Notes: a model not told the origin generated them from the letters alone. DNA of 64,000 bases from Sphingobacterium kitahiroshimense (GCF_025961315.1 NZ_JAOQNK010000001.1:3038001-3102000), one strand, 5' to 3'; positions 37,934 to 48,064 are shown, counted from the first letter of the stretch. Numbers and translations: made by a program.

Positions 37934-38992
37934 TTATATGTTGATTGTGGTTAATTTTTCCAATAATATACGATTCTCTTCTGGTGTACCGATTGTAATT
38001 CGAAGACAGCCTTCACAAAGTTCAACTTTCGAGCGGTCACGTACAATGATGCCGTGTGATACCAAATAGGCATATACTGCTCTTGGATCATTCATTTTTA
38101 CCAAAATAAAGTTGGCGTCAGAAGGAGTAATGTGTTGGACCATATCCAGTTTGTACAATCCCTGCACTAACTTTTCACGTTCCACCACAGTTTGTTTGAT
38201 CCAGCCATTAACCTGATCAACTTGATCTAATGCTTCCAGAACAATATCCTGTGTCGCTTGGTTAATGTTATACGGTGGTTTTATCTTATTGAACACCGAA
38301 ATAATTTCGATACTTGCAAAGGCCATCCCTAAACGTAAAGCTGCTAAGCCCCATGCTTTTGAAAGCGTCTGTAAAACAACTAAATTTTGGTATTCGGCCA
38401 ATTCCTGAGTAAAGGATTTAGTTTGTGAAAAATTAATATAAGCTTCATCCACCACAACCAGACCATCAAAGTTGTTCAAAATGGTTTCGATATCATGACG
38501 ATTTATCGTATTACCGGTTGGATTATTCGGTGAACAAATGAAGATCAATTTAGTATGCTCATCGACAGCATTTTCAATGCCCTCTAAGTCCAATTGATAC
38601 TCCTTTGTTAAATTTACCTTCCGAAAAGCAACATCGTTGATGTTGGCTGAAACCTCATACATGCCGTATGTAGGTGGGACTAAAATTACATTATCAACAC
38701 CTGGACGACAAAATGCACGAAATAAGATATCAATAGCTTCGTCACTTCCATTACCTAAGAACATATTCTCTGCAGGCACTCCTTTAATATGTGCTAGCTT
38801 ATGCTTAAGTTGATGTTGCAGAGGATCTGGATAACGGTTATAGTTATGCGCTAAAGGAGAACCAAAAGCGTTTTCATTGGCATCAATTAAGATAGATGCT
38901 TCCCCCTTGAATTCATCTCTAGCAGAAGAATAAGGTACGAGATTTTTAATATTTTCCCGTAAAAGTTTCGTTAAGTTGAATGGAGTGTCCAT
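37934..38992 (-). CDS. hisC: Histidinol-phosphate aminotransferase HisC
   Basis: HisC (352 residues) is a fold-type I PLP aminotransferase that makes histidinol phosphate. The PLP lysine is Lys212 in [14 protein letters not shown]. Other conserved parts are [28 protein letters not shown] and VVDEAYINF. It is the first his gene present: hisG and hisD, which usually precede it in Bacteroidota, are replaced by RNase Z. The 196-base gap upstream is enough for a promoter, but I see no clear TAnnTTTG box or leader peptide. Confidence 0.97.
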   Translation of the reverse strand: MDTPFNLTKLLRENIKNLVPYSSARDEFKGEASILIDANENAFGSPLAHNYNRYPDPLQHQLKHKLAHIKGVPAENMFLGNGSDEAIDILFRAFCRPGVDNVILVPPTYGMYEVSANINDVAFRKVNLTKEYQLDLEGIENAVDEHTKLIFICSPNNPTGNTINRHDIETILNNFDGLVVVDEAYINFSQTKSFTQELAEYQNLVVLQTLSKAWGLAALRLGMAFASIEIISVFNKIKPPYNINQATQDIVLEALDQVDQVNGWIKQTVVEREKLVQGLYKLDMVQHITPSDANFILVKMNDPRAVYAYLVSHGIIVRDRSKVELCEGCLRITIGTPEENRILLEKLTTINI

Positions 38993-39188
38993 TAAATTAT
39001 TAAATTTTAAATCGTAAACTTAGATAAATTTGCTTACATCCACAATATAATTACAGATCAATAGAAATTTAGCCTTATTTATTGTTAGTTCATAGGTATT
39101 GACGCATGCTGCTCAAATATAACTTTATTGCTCCCTTCTGAGAATTTTTGGCGTAATTTAATATAACAGGGAGATTTTACAAATAACA

Positions 39189-40100
39189 TTATACCGAAAA
39201 CCATTTTCCCTCTTGCGATAGCATCGTTTTCGGGAAAACAGACTGCGCCTCAAGTAATAAAGGCTGTAAATCTTTATATCGTGCAGAATAATGACCTAAT
39301 AATAATTTATCTGCATGCGTTTCCTTTGCTATCTCTGCGGCCTCCAAGGCTGTCGTATGAAAAGTTTCCTTTGCACGATCGACCATCTCATGGAGAAAAG
39401 TAGATTCGTGGTAGATTAATGTCGCATGTTGAATATAGGGTAAGTAGTTTGCTGTACGAATGGTATCTGAACAATACACATAACTGCGGGATAATGGTGC
39501 AGGTAAAGTATAGTCTGATGCGCTGAATACCTGCCCATCTTCACGAACATAGTCCACCCCGTTTTTCAATAATTGATAATAAGCAACAGGAATACCGGCC
39601 TCCTCAATATCTTCTACAAGTAGGTGGCGTGAACGCTGTCCCTCGTCAAAGCGAAAGCCCGTACAGGGAATTCGGTGAGTCAAAGGGAATGTACTTACTT
39701 TAATGGTTCTATTTTCAAAAATAACCTGTGGTTCTTCGGCAGAAGTTTCATGGAAAATAAGATCGTAGCGAAGTAATGTCTCTGAATATTTAAACTGAAC
39801 AGCCAATATTTCATCAAGTCCCTTTGGTCCATAAAGGTGTAAATCACTTTTACGCCCAATCAGGTGCATGGAGGACAATAACCCAACTAAACCGAGGTAA
39901 TGATCTCCATGCAGATGACTGATAAAAATATGATTTATTTTATTGCTTTTAATGCCATAACGGCTAAGCTGCATTTGTGTACCTTCTCCACAATCAATTA
40001 AGAACAATTGCTCATTGAAGTTTACGACTTGACTAGTTGGATGCCTATCATACATAGGCGTTGCGGAACTATTCCCTAAAATCAAAACTTCAAATCGCAT
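39189..40100 (-). CDS. rnz: Ribonuclease Z
   Basis: RNase Z (303 residues) is a metallo-beta-lactamase-fold endonuclease that cuts tRNA precursors after the discriminator base. The zinc motif HLHGDH (His62, His64, Asp66, His67) and later ligands in TFPLTHRIPCTGF, CSDTIR and LLLGHYSARYKD are present, as is the PLSRSYVYCSDT exosite-side segment. Length is that of the short form. It is one base from the STAS gene upstream, so the two are co-translated. Confidence 0.96.
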   Translation of the reverse strand: MRFEVLILGNSSATPMYDRHPTSQVVNFNEQLFLIDCGEGTQMQLSRYGIKSNKINHIFISHLHGDHYLGLVGLLSSMHLIGRKSDLHLYGPKGLDEILAVQFKYSETLLRYDLIFHETSAEEPQVIFENRTIKVSTFPLTHRIPCTGFRFDEGQRSRHLLVEDIEEAGIPVAYYQLLKNGVDYVREDGQVFSASDYTLPAPLSRSYVYCSDTIRTANYLPYIQHATLIYHESTFLHEMVDRAKETFHTTALEAAEIAKETHADKLLLGHYSARYKDLQPLLLEAQSVFPKTMLSQEGKWFSV

Positions 40101-40101
40101 A

Positions 40102-40482
40102 TTATTTTTCTTTCTCTCCTCTATAATCTAATTCAATTTCGTGTGCAAAAACACGGTCTTCAGCATCTTTAACAGAGTTTACGATCGTAAAGTTGGTCTG
40201 TAGGTGAGACATTTCCAATACCTCAAGGACTTCAGAGTCCAAGTTTGCTAGAATGAATAGCCCACCACTTGAATCACAAAGACGATTTGCCAATAGTGCC
40301 AAGCGAATACTGCTTTCGTCTATTTTACGCACATTAGATAAATCTAAAATAATATTACGTTGACCAACCGTGTTTCTCAACAAAAACTCACCTTTTAATT
40401 TAATCGCTTTTTCCGCATCTAAGCTATCACAAAGCGGTTCTATTACAATATAGCGGTCATGCTTATCAATCGTATATTTCAT
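40102..40482 (-). CDS. STAS-domain protein (anti-sigma factor antagonist-like)
   Basis: A 126-residue single STAS domain, like SpoIIAA or the CTnDOT-unrelated Bacteroidota STAS proteins found next to rnz. The loop LSNVRKIDESSIRLALLANR has the conserved Asp-x-Ser-Ser phosphorylation position. It would bind or release a partner according to serine phosphorylation, but no anti-sigma kinase is encoded nearby. It lies between purC (17 bases) and rnz (1 base), inside one operon. Confidence 0.85.
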   Translation of the reverse strand: MKYTIDKHDRYIVIEPLCDSLDAEKAIKLKGEFLLRNTVGQRNIILDLSNVRKIDESSIRLALLANRLCDSSGGLFILANLDSEVLEVLEMSHLQTNFTIVNSVKDAEDRVFAHEIELDYRGEKEK

Positions 40483-40499
40483 AATTTAGATCCTTTCTC

Positions 40500-41450
40500 T
40501 TAATATTTTAGTTGTTTTAAAGCTTGAGTCACATTCCGTTCTACACGTTCCAAAACATCTTCTTGATTTGGATAAACAAACTTCTCGCCTACAATATGCT
40601 CATAAAGTTCGATATATCGCTCAGAAATTGATTTTATTATTTCATCTGTCATTTCCGGAACCTGCTGTCCATCTTTACCTTGAAATCCGTTTTCAATTAA
40701 CCATTTGCGTACAAACTCTTTCGACAATTGCTTTTGTGCTTCACCACTCGCCTGACGTTCAGCATAACCCTCCGCATAAAAATAACGGGAAGAATCTGGT
40801 GTATGAATTTCATCAATCAAAATAATCTGACCATCTTTTTTGCCAAATTCATATTTGGTATCCACCAAGATCAATCCTCTTTCGGCTGCGATTTCAGTAC
40901 CTCGTTGAAATAATGCTTTTGTATATTTCTCCAACTGGATATAATCTTCTTCACTCACGATCCCTCTTGCTAAAATAGCATCTCTTGAAATATCCTCATC
41001 GTGACCTACTGCTGCTTTTGTCGTGGGAGTAATAATAGGTTCTGGTAATTTATCATTTTCTTTCAATCCCTCTGGCAGCGCTTCGCCACATACCGAACGT
41101 TTTCCTGCACTATACTCTCTCCAAGCGTGACCAGATAAATAGCCACGGATCACCATTTCTACTTTAAAAGGCTCACACATTTTACCAATGGTAACACTTG
41201 GGTCCGGAACAGAAACTACCCAGTTTGGCAGAATATCTTCCGTTGCTTTCAAAAATTTTGCAGCGATCTGATTCAACACCTGTCCCTTATACGGGATAGG
41301 TCTTGGTAAAACCACATCGAATGCCGAAATACGATCTGAAGCCACCATAGCTAAATATTCATGAGCAATGGTATATACATCACGTACTTTACCTCTGTAA
41401 AAAGAGGTTTGATTTTCGAAATTGAAATTTGTTTCTTGTATTGCGTTCAT
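40500..41450 (-). CDS. purC: Phosphoribosylaminoimidazole-succinocarboxamide synthase PurC
   Basis: PurC (316 residues) ligates aspartate to CAIR with ATP in purine synthesis. Visible motifs are [55 protein letters not shown] and the metal/ATP segment [12 protein letters not shown]. The length matches the longer, eukaryote-like PurC rather than the short form of about 240 residues. It lies 49 bases after phoH and may share its promoter. Confidence 0.97.
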   Translation of the reverse strand: MNAIQETNFNFENQTSFYRGKVRDVYTIAHEYLAMVASDRISAFDVVLPRPIPYKGQVLNQIAAKFLKATEDILPNWVVSVPDPSVTIGKMCEPFKVEMVIRGYLSGHAWREYSAGKRSVCGEALPEGLKENDKLPEPIITPTTKAAVGHDEDISRDAILARGIVSEEDYIQLEKYTKALFQRGTEIAAERGLILVDTKYEFGKKDGQIILIDEIHTPDSSRYFYAEGYAERQASGEAQKQLSKEFVRKWLIENGFQGKDGQQVPEMTDEIIKSISERYIELYEHIVGEKFVYPNQEDVLERVERNVTQALKQLKY

Positions 41451-41499
41451 ATATTGATGAATGGATAGTATCTCTCTATCTCAAATTTATTATTGACTA

Positions 41500-42495
41500 T
41501 TAAATATCTCCGTAAGCCTCTAAAATGCGTTTCACTAATTTGTGCCTCACAACATCTGAACCGTTTAAATGTATAATATCAATACCCTCAATATTATCCA
41601 GCAATCGTACAGCAGTTGCTAGTCCTGACTGATTCTTTCTTGGTAAATCGATCTGCGTCACGTCACCCGTAACAATGAATTTTGCTGTCGGTCCCATTCG
41701 GGTTAAAAACATTTTCAATTGCATATCGGTTGCATTCTGTGCCTCATCCAAAATCACAAAACAATTATCTAAAGTACGTCCACGCATAAAAGCTAACGGA
41801 GCGACCTCAATGGTTCTATTCTCGAGATATCCTTTAAGTTTTTCTGCTGGAATCATATCATCAAGCGCATCGTATAAAGGACGTAAGTAAGGATCAACTT
41901 TTTCTTTTAGATCTCCCGGAAGAAAGCCCAAATTTTCTCCAGCTTCAACAGCCGGTCGTGTTAAGATGATACGTTTGATTTCTTTATTGCGTAATGCACG
42001 GACCGCTAAGGCAACAGCGGTGTAGGTTTTACCTGTACCTGCAGGACCTATAGCGAAAAGGATGTCATTGTTCGTGATGCTATCCACCATCTTTCTTTGA
42101 TTCGGTGTACGTGCACGCACAATAATGCCATTAGGCCCAAAAACAATAGGCTCGGAACCGACACTTGCAGCTTTATCAGCAAGCATTTTTTCTTCCAGTA
42201 CAGCAGATCCCGAAGTTGTCTGCATCAGGTTTTCCAAATCCATTAAGGAAAGTTTATTGTACTTTTCCAAATGGTTGATAACATCGTCAAAGGAATTTTT
42301 GAAAGATTCAAGTTGCTTTTCATCACCCAATACCTTCATCTCATTACCCCTAGCTACAATTCTCAATTTTGGATACTGTTTTTTTATGTAGTCAAAGTGC
42401 TCATTCTGAGCGCCCCAAAGTATCGCTAAATTGATAGCATCCAATGTAATTTGTAATTCGTTCAAATCATTCAATTTAAGGTGAATTATTTCCAT
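41500..42495 (-). CDS. PhoH family ATPase
   Basis: A 331-residue cytosolic P-loop ATPase of the PhoH/PhoL group, associated with RNA metabolism and ribosome maturation in other bacteria. An N-terminal KH-like region (1-110) precedes Walker A GPAGTGKT at 150-157. Walker B is CFVILDEAQNATDMQ, and the third motif is FIVTGDVTQIDLP. ILTRPAVEAGENLGFLPGDL is diagnostic of the family. First gene of the minus-strand run that ends with hisIE. Confidence 0.95.
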   Translation of the reverse strand: MEIIHLKLNDLNELQITLDAINLAILWGAQNEHFDYIKKQYPKLRIVARGNEMKVLGDEKQLESFKNSFDDVINHLEKYNKLSLMDLENLMQTTSGSAVLEEKMLADKAASVGSEPIVFGPNGIIVRARTPNQRKMVDSITNNDILFAIGPAGTGKTYTAVALAVRALRNKEIKRIILTRPAVEAGENLGFLPGDLKEKVDPYLRPLYDALDDMIPAEKLKGYLENRTIEVAPLAFMRGRTLDNCFVILDEAQNATDMQLKMFLTRMGPTAKFIVTGDVTQIDLPRKNQSGLATAVRLLDNIEGIDIIHLNGSDVVRHKLVKRILEAYGDI

Positions 42496-42820
42496 ATTGG
42501 CCTGTTACCTACAAACATCAACCAATATCCAAAAATACAGTATTAATATCAATTTTAGCATCAGAATATGCAACAAAAATAAAAAAAAGAGTTCATTTTT
42601 TATTTTTATATTGGTGGATATCAAGATTAAAAACATCCAACTCAAATCGATCGGATCGAATATGTACATTCTATTTATTTTTATCAGAAGACATTACGTA
42701 CTTTTGCGTACCTTTTCTTTTTTTTGAGTTAATTTTACTTTAATTTTGAGGATTAAGTTTATATATTAAAACCTTAACAAAAAGAATTCTAGGGTATATC
42801 ATAAAGGGTAATTAAGAAGA
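42496..42820. other. 325-base divergent promoter region
   Basis: It separates phoH (minus) from the SAM hydrolase-like gene (plus). It is very AT-rich. On the plus strand TAATTTTG at 42741-42748 fits the -7 consensus for the downstream gene. A short open frame at 42497-42727 has no family resemblance and poor composition, so I do not call it a gene. Confidence 0.5.
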
Positions 42821-43609
42821 ATGGGAGTTATTACATTAACAACAGATTTAGGACATAAAGATTTCTATCAAGCAGCACTTAAAGGCAGTTTGATATCGGA
42901 ACTTCCGGATGTTCGAATTGTTGATATTACACACGAAATACCTGCCTTCAATATTCCGAGAGCAGCTTTTGTGCTGGCCAATGCTTATCATTATTTCCCA
43001 AAAAAAACAGTCCATATCATTGGAATCAACACCTTATTTCATGAAGGATCACGTTACGTGGCAATGATGTATAATGATCACTTCTTTGTAGGTGCTGACA
43101 ATGGCATCTTTAGCTTACTCTTAAATGGTGATAAACCTCAAGAACTTGTTGAACTTAATTTGATTCAGGATCTTCGATACTTACATTTTCCACTTGCTGA
43201 TATTTTGACCAAATCGGCCTGTCACATTGCTAAAGGCGGTAAATTAACGGATATTGGCAATTCCATAGATCAAACCGTTGAAAAAGTCACATTACAACCT
43301 ATATATGACAATGATACCATCCGCGGTAATGTCGTCTATGTCGATGCTTTTGGAAATGCGATTACCAATATCTCCAAGGAACTATTTAACCGTGTACAAA
43401 AAGGTCGAAGCTTCACACTCTATTTTAAAAGAAGTGAAACCATCACTAATTTATCATGGAACTACAATGAGGTAACGGAGGGAGAAAAACTATGTTTGTT
43501 TGGAATCAGTAATTACCTGGAGATCGCTATGAATAAAGCAAACGCAAGTCAGCTCTTAGGATTATTTGATGATGAATCTCATATCATCAGAATCGAATTC
43601 CACAATTAA
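42821..43609 (+). CDS. SAM hydroxide adenosyltransferase (DUF62 family)
   Basis: This 262-residue protein belongs to the duf62 family related to fluorinase and chlorinase. In ordinary bacteria it cleaves S-adenosylmethionine to adenosine and methionine with water. Conserved parts are ITLTTDLGHKDFYQAALKG at the start, VDITHEIPAFN, FVGADNGIFS, and VVYVDAFGNAITNI in the C-terminal domain. The Asp in TTDLG contacts the ribose hydroxyls in the family. It appears to be transcribed alone. Confidence 0.92.
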   Translation: MGVITLTTDLGHKDFYQAALKGSLISELPDVRIVDITHEIPAFNIPRAAFVLANAYHYFPKKTVHIIGINTLFHEGSRYVAMMYNDHFFVGADNGIFSLLLNGDKPQELVELNLIQDLRYLHFPLADILTKSACHIAKGGKLTDIGNSIDQTVEKVTLQPIYDNDTIRGNVVYVDAFGNAITNISKELFNRVQKGRSFTLYFKRSETITNLSWNYNEVTEGEKLCLFGISNYLEIAMNKANASQLLGLFDDESHIIRIEFHN

Positions 43610-43683
43610 TAACAAAACGAGCGATTAAACTTTTATTCCTTTTTTTTGTCTTATCCAAGATTTTAAAAAAATATCATTTGAAT

Positions 43684-44208
43684 ATGCAGTTTATAAAAAG
43701 TCTTTCTTTTCTTCTATTCTTTCTGACAGGTTTTGCTGTTAGCGCACAAAATGCAGACTCAACTTCCTTTGAGGCACAACGTATGCGTGTCAATAAACTT
43801 ATTGAAGATCGTAAAGTAAAATTTGGAGAATACGATCTAAGTCTGGAAAAGAAATCAGCCATATTTGGGCTTTTTAAATCGAAAGATGATATGCAGCGCA
43901 CCATAGATATTTTAAAAAATATCGTCATCACTGACAACAATATTTTTTTGGAAACACGTAGACTCATCAGCATCAAAGATGATGAAAAACAGAAGTTCCA
44001 GAATCTAGCTTCGGAATATGACAAACAGGTTTCTGCTTACATGGGTACCATCAATAAGCTGCAAAAAGAGAATGAGAAACTCAAAAAAGATATAGAAAAC
44101 CTAGAAGGAAGTGACAATAGTTCAAATATTTTACTTTATATCGCCCTCGCTATCATAGCTGTTCTGAGTTATTTCGTATATCGAAATCAAAAAATTACTA
44201 AAGGATGA
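43684..44208 (+). CDS. Coiled-coil membrane protein of unknown function
   Basis: 174 residues from the ATG at 43684 (a TTG two codons before is less likely). A signal peptide (SLSFLLFFLTGFAVSAQ) is followed by a charged periplasmic helix region with coiled-coil character (SAYMGTINKLQKENEKLKKD) and a C-terminal membrane helix (ILLYIALAIIAVLSYFVYR) with a short basic tail. The topology suggests an envelope anchor protein. I do not recognise a named family. The next gene, an ABC exporter, has its own -7 element. Confidence 0.75.
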   Translation: MQFIKSLSFLLFFLTGFAVSAQNADSTSFEAQRMRVNKLIEDRKVKFGEYDLSLEKKSAIFGLFKSKDDMQRTIDILKNIVITDNNIFLETRRLISIKDDEKQKFQNLASEYDKQVSAYMGTINKLQKENEKLKKDIENLEGSDNSSNILLYIALAIIAVLSYFVYRNQKITKG

Positions 44209-44230
44209 TAAGTGATTAATGAAGAGTAGT

Positions 44231-44238
44231 TACTTTTG
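44231..44238 (+). promoter_or_regulatory. Promoter -7 element of the ABC exporter gene
   Basis: TACTTTTG fits TAnnTTTG and lies 29 bases before the ATG at 44268. Confidence 0.5.
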
Positions 44239-44267
44239 CAGGTCTCAATATTAAATTGATTGGTGCT

Positions 44268-46100
44268 ATGGCAAGAGGATTTAACAGCGGAAATAAGCAA
44301 GAAGAAGAACTACCAAAACCGAAACTTAATAAGGAATTATTAAAAAGAGCGGCACAAATACTAGCGTATCTAAAACCATTTAGAACCAAGTTTTTGTTAG
44401 GAATGCTTTTCTTGATACTTTCAAGTTTGGCAATGCTGACTTTCCCAGCACTTTTAGGTGCAATGATTGATGCTTCTGAAGGAAAACAAACTTACACATG
44501 GCTCCCAGCCGATGTTTTTGAAATAGGATCCATCGCTTTTGTTATCCTCACTTTTACTTCCATTGTCTCTTTTTTTAGAATTCGTTTATTTGTGGAGATT
44601 GCAGAAAAATCTCTCGCATCAATTCGCCGGGATTCATACCAGAAATTGATATCACTTCCCATGGAGTATTTTGCCAATCGTCGCGTTGGCGAACTCAATA
44701 GTAGGTTATCTGCAGATTTAGCGCAGATACAAGACACCATGACAACTACTTTAGCTGAAATCTTGAGACAGTGTATCAGCTTAGCATTTGGTGTTGCATT
44801 ATTAGTTTTTGTATCACCAAAGCTAGCTTTAATGAACTTATGCATTTTGCCAGTACTCGTTGTAACAGCTATTGTATTTGGTAAATTCATCAGAAATCTA
44901 TCACGTCAGGCTCAAGATAAATTGGCAGAATCTAACACCATCGTGCAAGAGACATTACAGGGAATCAGCAATGTTAAAGCTTTTGTCAATGAATATTATG
45001 AATCAAACAGATATTCCAATAAACTAGATGCCGTTGTTGGCTTAGCAGTAAAAGGTGCAACATATCGTGGTGCATTTGCTTCCTTTATCATCTTCTGTAT
45101 CTTTGGTGCTGTCATTGCAGTGATCTGGTACGGTTCTACGCTAGTGTTTTTAGGAGAAATGTCTGTTGGAGATTTGACCACTTACATTCTATATTCGATG
45201 TTCGTTGCTGGATCTATGGGTAGTTTTCCAGAACTCTATGCCAATATTCAGAAAGCTCTGGGAGCAAGCGAACGCGTACTGGAAATTCTACAGGAAGAAC
45301 AGGAAAGTATCACAATCGATGAATCTTCTAAAGAGATCCGTAAACATTTTCATGGTGATCTGACTTTCAACCATGTATCTTTCTCTTATCCTAGCAGACC
45401 TGATATTAAAATATTAAAAGATATTACCTTTCATGCGAAAGCTGGACAAAAAATTGCGATCGTCGGCCCGAGTGGTATCGGTAAGTCAACTATTGCTTCA
45501 TTGGTCTTGCAATTTTACAAACCTGACAGCGGAGAGATTCTATATGATGGGATGAGCAGCGCTGACTATTTATTGTCTGACATCCGTAATCAAGTCGCCA
45601 TTGTTCCACAAGACGTCTTACTTTTTGGCGGTACTATTCGTGAAAATATTGCTTATGGACGCCTAGACGCTGATGCTGACCATATCATTACAGCTTCAAA
45701 ACGTGCAAATGCACATGATTTTATTATGAATTTCCCGGAGGGCTATGATACACTGGTAGGTGAAAGAGGGGTTAAATTATCCGGAGGTCAACGTCAACGT
45801 ATCGCAATTGCGCGCGCTTTATTGAAAGATCCTGCGATCCTTATCCTGGATGAAGCAACATCATCATTGGATTCCGAATCAGAAAGACAAGTACAATTAG
45901 CACTTGAAGAATTAATGAAAGGAAGAACTTCCATTATCATCGCACATCGATTGTCTACTATTGTAGACTCGGATCAAATTATGGTCATCGAAAACGGCGT
46001 GGTGTCCGAATCAGGAAATCATATCGAATTAATGAGCAAAGGTAGTGGACTATACCATCACCTGTACTCATTGCAATCCAAACATAAGATTGAAGTGTAA
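44268..46100 (+). CDS. ABC exporter, fused permease and ATPase (MsbA-like)
   Basis: A half-transporter of 610 residues from the ATG at 44268 (a TTG four codons earlier is possible). An N-terminal type IV exporter membrane domain with about six helices (from LLGMLFLILSSLAMLTFPAL) is followed by the ATPase: Walker A GPSGIGKST near residue 400, Q loop VPQDVLLFGG, signature LSGGQRQRIAIARALL, Walker B ILILDEATSS and the H-loop IIAHRLST. It works as a homodimer. The family exports lipids, peptides or drugs, and the substrate cannot be read from the sequence. Confidence 0.93.
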   Translation: MARGFNSGNKQEEELPKPKLNKELLKRAAQILAYLKPFRTKFLLGMLFLILSSLAMLTFPALLGAMIDASEGKQTYTWLPADVFEIGSIAFVILTFTSIVSFFRIRLFVEIAEKSLASIRRDSYQKLISLPMEYFANRRVGELNSRLSADLAQIQDTMTTTLAEILRQCISLAFGVALLVFVSPKLALMNLCILPVLVVTAIVFGKFIRNLSRQAQDKLAESNTIVQETLQGISNVKAFVNEYYESNRYSNKLDAVVGLAVKGATYRGAFASFIIFCIFGAVIAVIWYGSTLVFLGEMSVGDLTTYILYSMFVAGSMGSFPELYANIQKALGASERVLEILQEEQESITIDESSKEIRKHFHGDLTFNHVSFSYPSRPDIKILKDITFHAKAGQKIAIVGPSGIGKSTIASLVLQFYKPDSGEILYDGMSSADYLLSDIRNQVAIVPQDVLLFGGTIRENIAYGRLDADADHIITASKRANAHDFIMNFPEGYDTLVGERGVKLSGGQRQRIAIARALLKDPAILILDEATSSLDSESERQVQLALEELMKGRTSIIIAHRLSTIVDSDQIMVIENGVVSESGNHIELMSKGSGLYHHLYSLQSKHKIEV

Positions 46101-46187
46101 AAAAATGTTAATTCATAAGCCCATTTAAAACTTTTCTCTGTATCAACTGTTTAATTGGTATCATAGTTGAAAGAAGTATATTAAAAT

Positions 46188-46604
46188 ATGAGCGATATGA
46201 AAAATAAAAATGGATTAGTTGCATTTGCGTTAATAGGTTTAGCAGCAGGTGCTGCAGCATGGTATTTATTAGGTACTGATGATGGCAAGAAACAATTAAG
46301 TCGTGCTAATGACGGAATTAAAGATCTGACTCGTTCTCTAAAAGATGTATCAAAAAGAGAAGCAAAAAGAGCTCGGAAATTAGCAAACCAGGCTTCCGAA
46401 GAATTACATGCTTTAAAAAATAAAGCTGCTGAAGGATTTGGATCATTGAAAGATAAAGCTTCTGATGAAGTGGATGCTTTAAAAAATAAAGCAAAAGAAG
46501 TAGGCAGAGAAGCATTGAATAATACCAATAGCGCTGCTCATAAATTAGCAGATCACGTTGACGATGCTGTCGATACAGCAAAAAGCAAAGTTGATAAAGC
46601 CTAA
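46188..46604 (+). CDS. YtxH-type small membrane protein
   Basis: 138 residues: one N-terminal membrane helix with a glycine/alanine zipper (FALIGLAAGAAAWYLLGT), then a long Lys/Ala/Glu-rich amphipathic region with imperfect repeats such as ALKNKAAEGFGSLKDK and VDALKNKAKEVGREAL. That is the YtxH or general-stress/LEA-like pattern. It is likely anchored in the inner membrane with the helical tail in the cytosol. A role in stress tolerance is inferred from the family. Confidence 0.82.
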   Translation: MSDMKNKNGLVAFALIGLAAGAAAWYLLGTDDGKKQLSRANDGIKDLTRSLKDVSKREAKRARKLANQASEELHALKNKAAEGFGSLKDKASDEVDALKNKAKEVGREALNNTNSAAHKLADHVDDAVDTAKSKVDKA

Positions 46605-46663
46605 AACCTTTTAAAATTTACTTCCTCGTTGCACTATTCATTCAGCTTATTACATTTCATTTG

Positions 46664-46671
46664 TATCTTTG
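46664..46671 (+). promoter_or_regulatory. Promoter -7 element of ccmB, nearly leaderless
   Basis: TATCTTTG fits TAnnTTTG and ends 6 bases before the ATG at 46678. A start site at the usual distance would place the 5' end at or next to the start codon. Confidence 0.5.
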
Positions 46672-46677
46672 CGCTGT

Positions 46678-47337
46678 ATGAATTTACTACAACAAGTAAA
46701 AACTTTAGTCTATAAAGATGCTATTCTAGAGTGGCGATCCAAATATGCCATCAATAGCATTTTACTATATGTAATATCTACAGTATTTGTTTGCTATCAA
46801 GCATTCAAATCTGTAGATGCTACGGTATGGAACGCTTTATTTTGGATTATCATGCTCTTCGCATCGGTGAATGCCATTAATAAGAGTTTTACACAAGAAA
46901 ACCAACAACGCCAACTTTATTATTACTCCATCGTAAACCCGAAAGCAGTTATACTCGCTAAAATCTTTTATAATATGTGCTTGATGGCATTTTTGGCCGT
47001 AGTTGCATACATCACCTACTCTGTAATTTTTAAAAATCCATTAGGCGATCCCGTTTTATACTTTTTTGCAGTCATCCTGGGCAGTGTCAGTTTTTCTTCT
47101 GTTTTCACTATGGTTTCGGGTATTACTTCTAAAGCTGGAAATAACAGCACTTTAATGGCCATCCTGAGTTTTCCCGTTATTATTCCGTTGCTTATTGTAC
47201 TGATTAAGCTGTCACAGAATGCAATGCAGGGTATGGATAGAGCAGAAAGTTTGAATGAAATCGTCGTTTTAATTGCAATTAATATCATCACAATCACTGT
47301 TTCTTTATTGTTATTTCCTTACCTTTGGCGTGATTAA
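46678..47337 (+). CDS. ccmB: Heme exporter permease CcmB
   Basis: 219 residues from the ATG at 46678 (a TTG three codons earlier is less likely). It has six hydrophobic helices. The opening LVYKDAILEWRSKYAINSIL, NKSFTQENQQRQLYYY and SVSFSSVFTMVSGI are typical of CcmB, the ABC permease acting in cytochrome c maturation. Its partner ATPase CcmA is not in the window. ccmC follows after 33 bases. Confidence 0.92.
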   Translation: MNLLQQVKTLVYKDAILEWRSKYAINSILLYVISTVFVCYQAFKSVDATVWNALFWIIMLFASVNAINKSFTQENQQRQLYYYSIVNPKAVILAKIFYNMCLMAFLAVVAYITYSVIFKNPLGDPVLYFFAVILGSVSFSSVFTMVSGITSKAGNNSTLMAILSFPVIIPLLIVLIKLSQNAMQGMDRAESLNEIVVLIAINIITITVSLLLFPYLWRD

Positions 47338-47370
47338 TTGCACAATTACAGTTTTTAAATATTCATAAAA

Positions 47371-48036
47371 ATGAGAAAAAGTTGGTGGAAAATTTTGGCA
47401 GTAGTCTTAATTTCATTGGTCATCATTGCAGGGCTACTAGGTCCAGTACCTGCTTTATTCCTTCTTCATGAAACCATCCGAAATATTTACTTCCATGTCC
47501 CGATGTGGTTTGCAATGCTATTCCTTTATACAATATCTGTTATCTACAGCATCAAGTACTTGAATACGGGTAAGCAAGAGTATGATTTAATGGCGGTAGA
47601 AGCTGTAAATACCGGGATTACATTTTGTTTTATGGGATTAGCCACAGGTATGCTATGGGCAAATATTACCTGGGGAGAAGCATGGCCCAATGATCCTAAA
47701 TTGAATGGATCTGCCATTGCGACATTGATGTACTTGGCCTACTTGGTCTTAAGAAATGCGCTTGAAGAGGAGCAGAAAAGAGCTAAAATATCTGCCGTAT
47801 ATAATATTTTTGCTTTTCCTATCATGATTGTTTTGCTTTATATCTTACCAAAACTGACTGATTCACTGCACCCAGGAAGCGGAGGAAATAGCGCTTTCAG
47901 TAACCTGGACATGAACAATCAGTTAAGACCGGTATTTTATACAGCCGTCATTGGGTGGATTTTGATCGGTACTTGGATGTTTACCTTACGCTACCGTTTA
48001 CGTATCATCGAACAGAAGCAAAATGAAATTAATTAA
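47371..48036 (+). CDS. ccmC: Cytochrome c biogenesis heme-handling protein CcmC/CcsA
   Basis: A 221-residue inner membrane protein with six predicted helices that presents heme at the periplasmic face. The tryptophan-rich signature reads WGEAWPNDPKLNG where the proteobacterial form has WGxxWxWDxRLT, a variation I also expect in Bacteroidota. The histidines in FLLHETIRNIYFHVPMW could be heme ligands. It lies between ccmB and the ccmD-like gene in one operon. Confidence 0.92.
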   Translation: MRKSWWKILAVVLISLVIIAGLLGPVPALFLLHETIRNIYFHVPMWFAMLFLYTISVIYSIKYLNTGKQEYDLMAVEAVNTGITFCFMGLATGMLWANITWGEAWPNDPKLNGSAIATLMYLAYLVLRNALEEEQKRAKISAVYNIFAFPIMIVLLYILPKLTDSLHPGSGGNSAFSNLDMNNQLRPVFYTAVIGWILIGTWMFTLRYRLRIIEQKQNEIN

Positions 48037-48064
48037 TTTTTTGAAAAATCTTATTACAATTGAT

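Noticed and set aside
42497..42727. 76-codon open frame in the phoH upstream region
   Set aside because: Composition is Ile/Phe/Lys-rich as expected from AT-rich non-coding DNA, with no homology pattern or ribosome-binding site.
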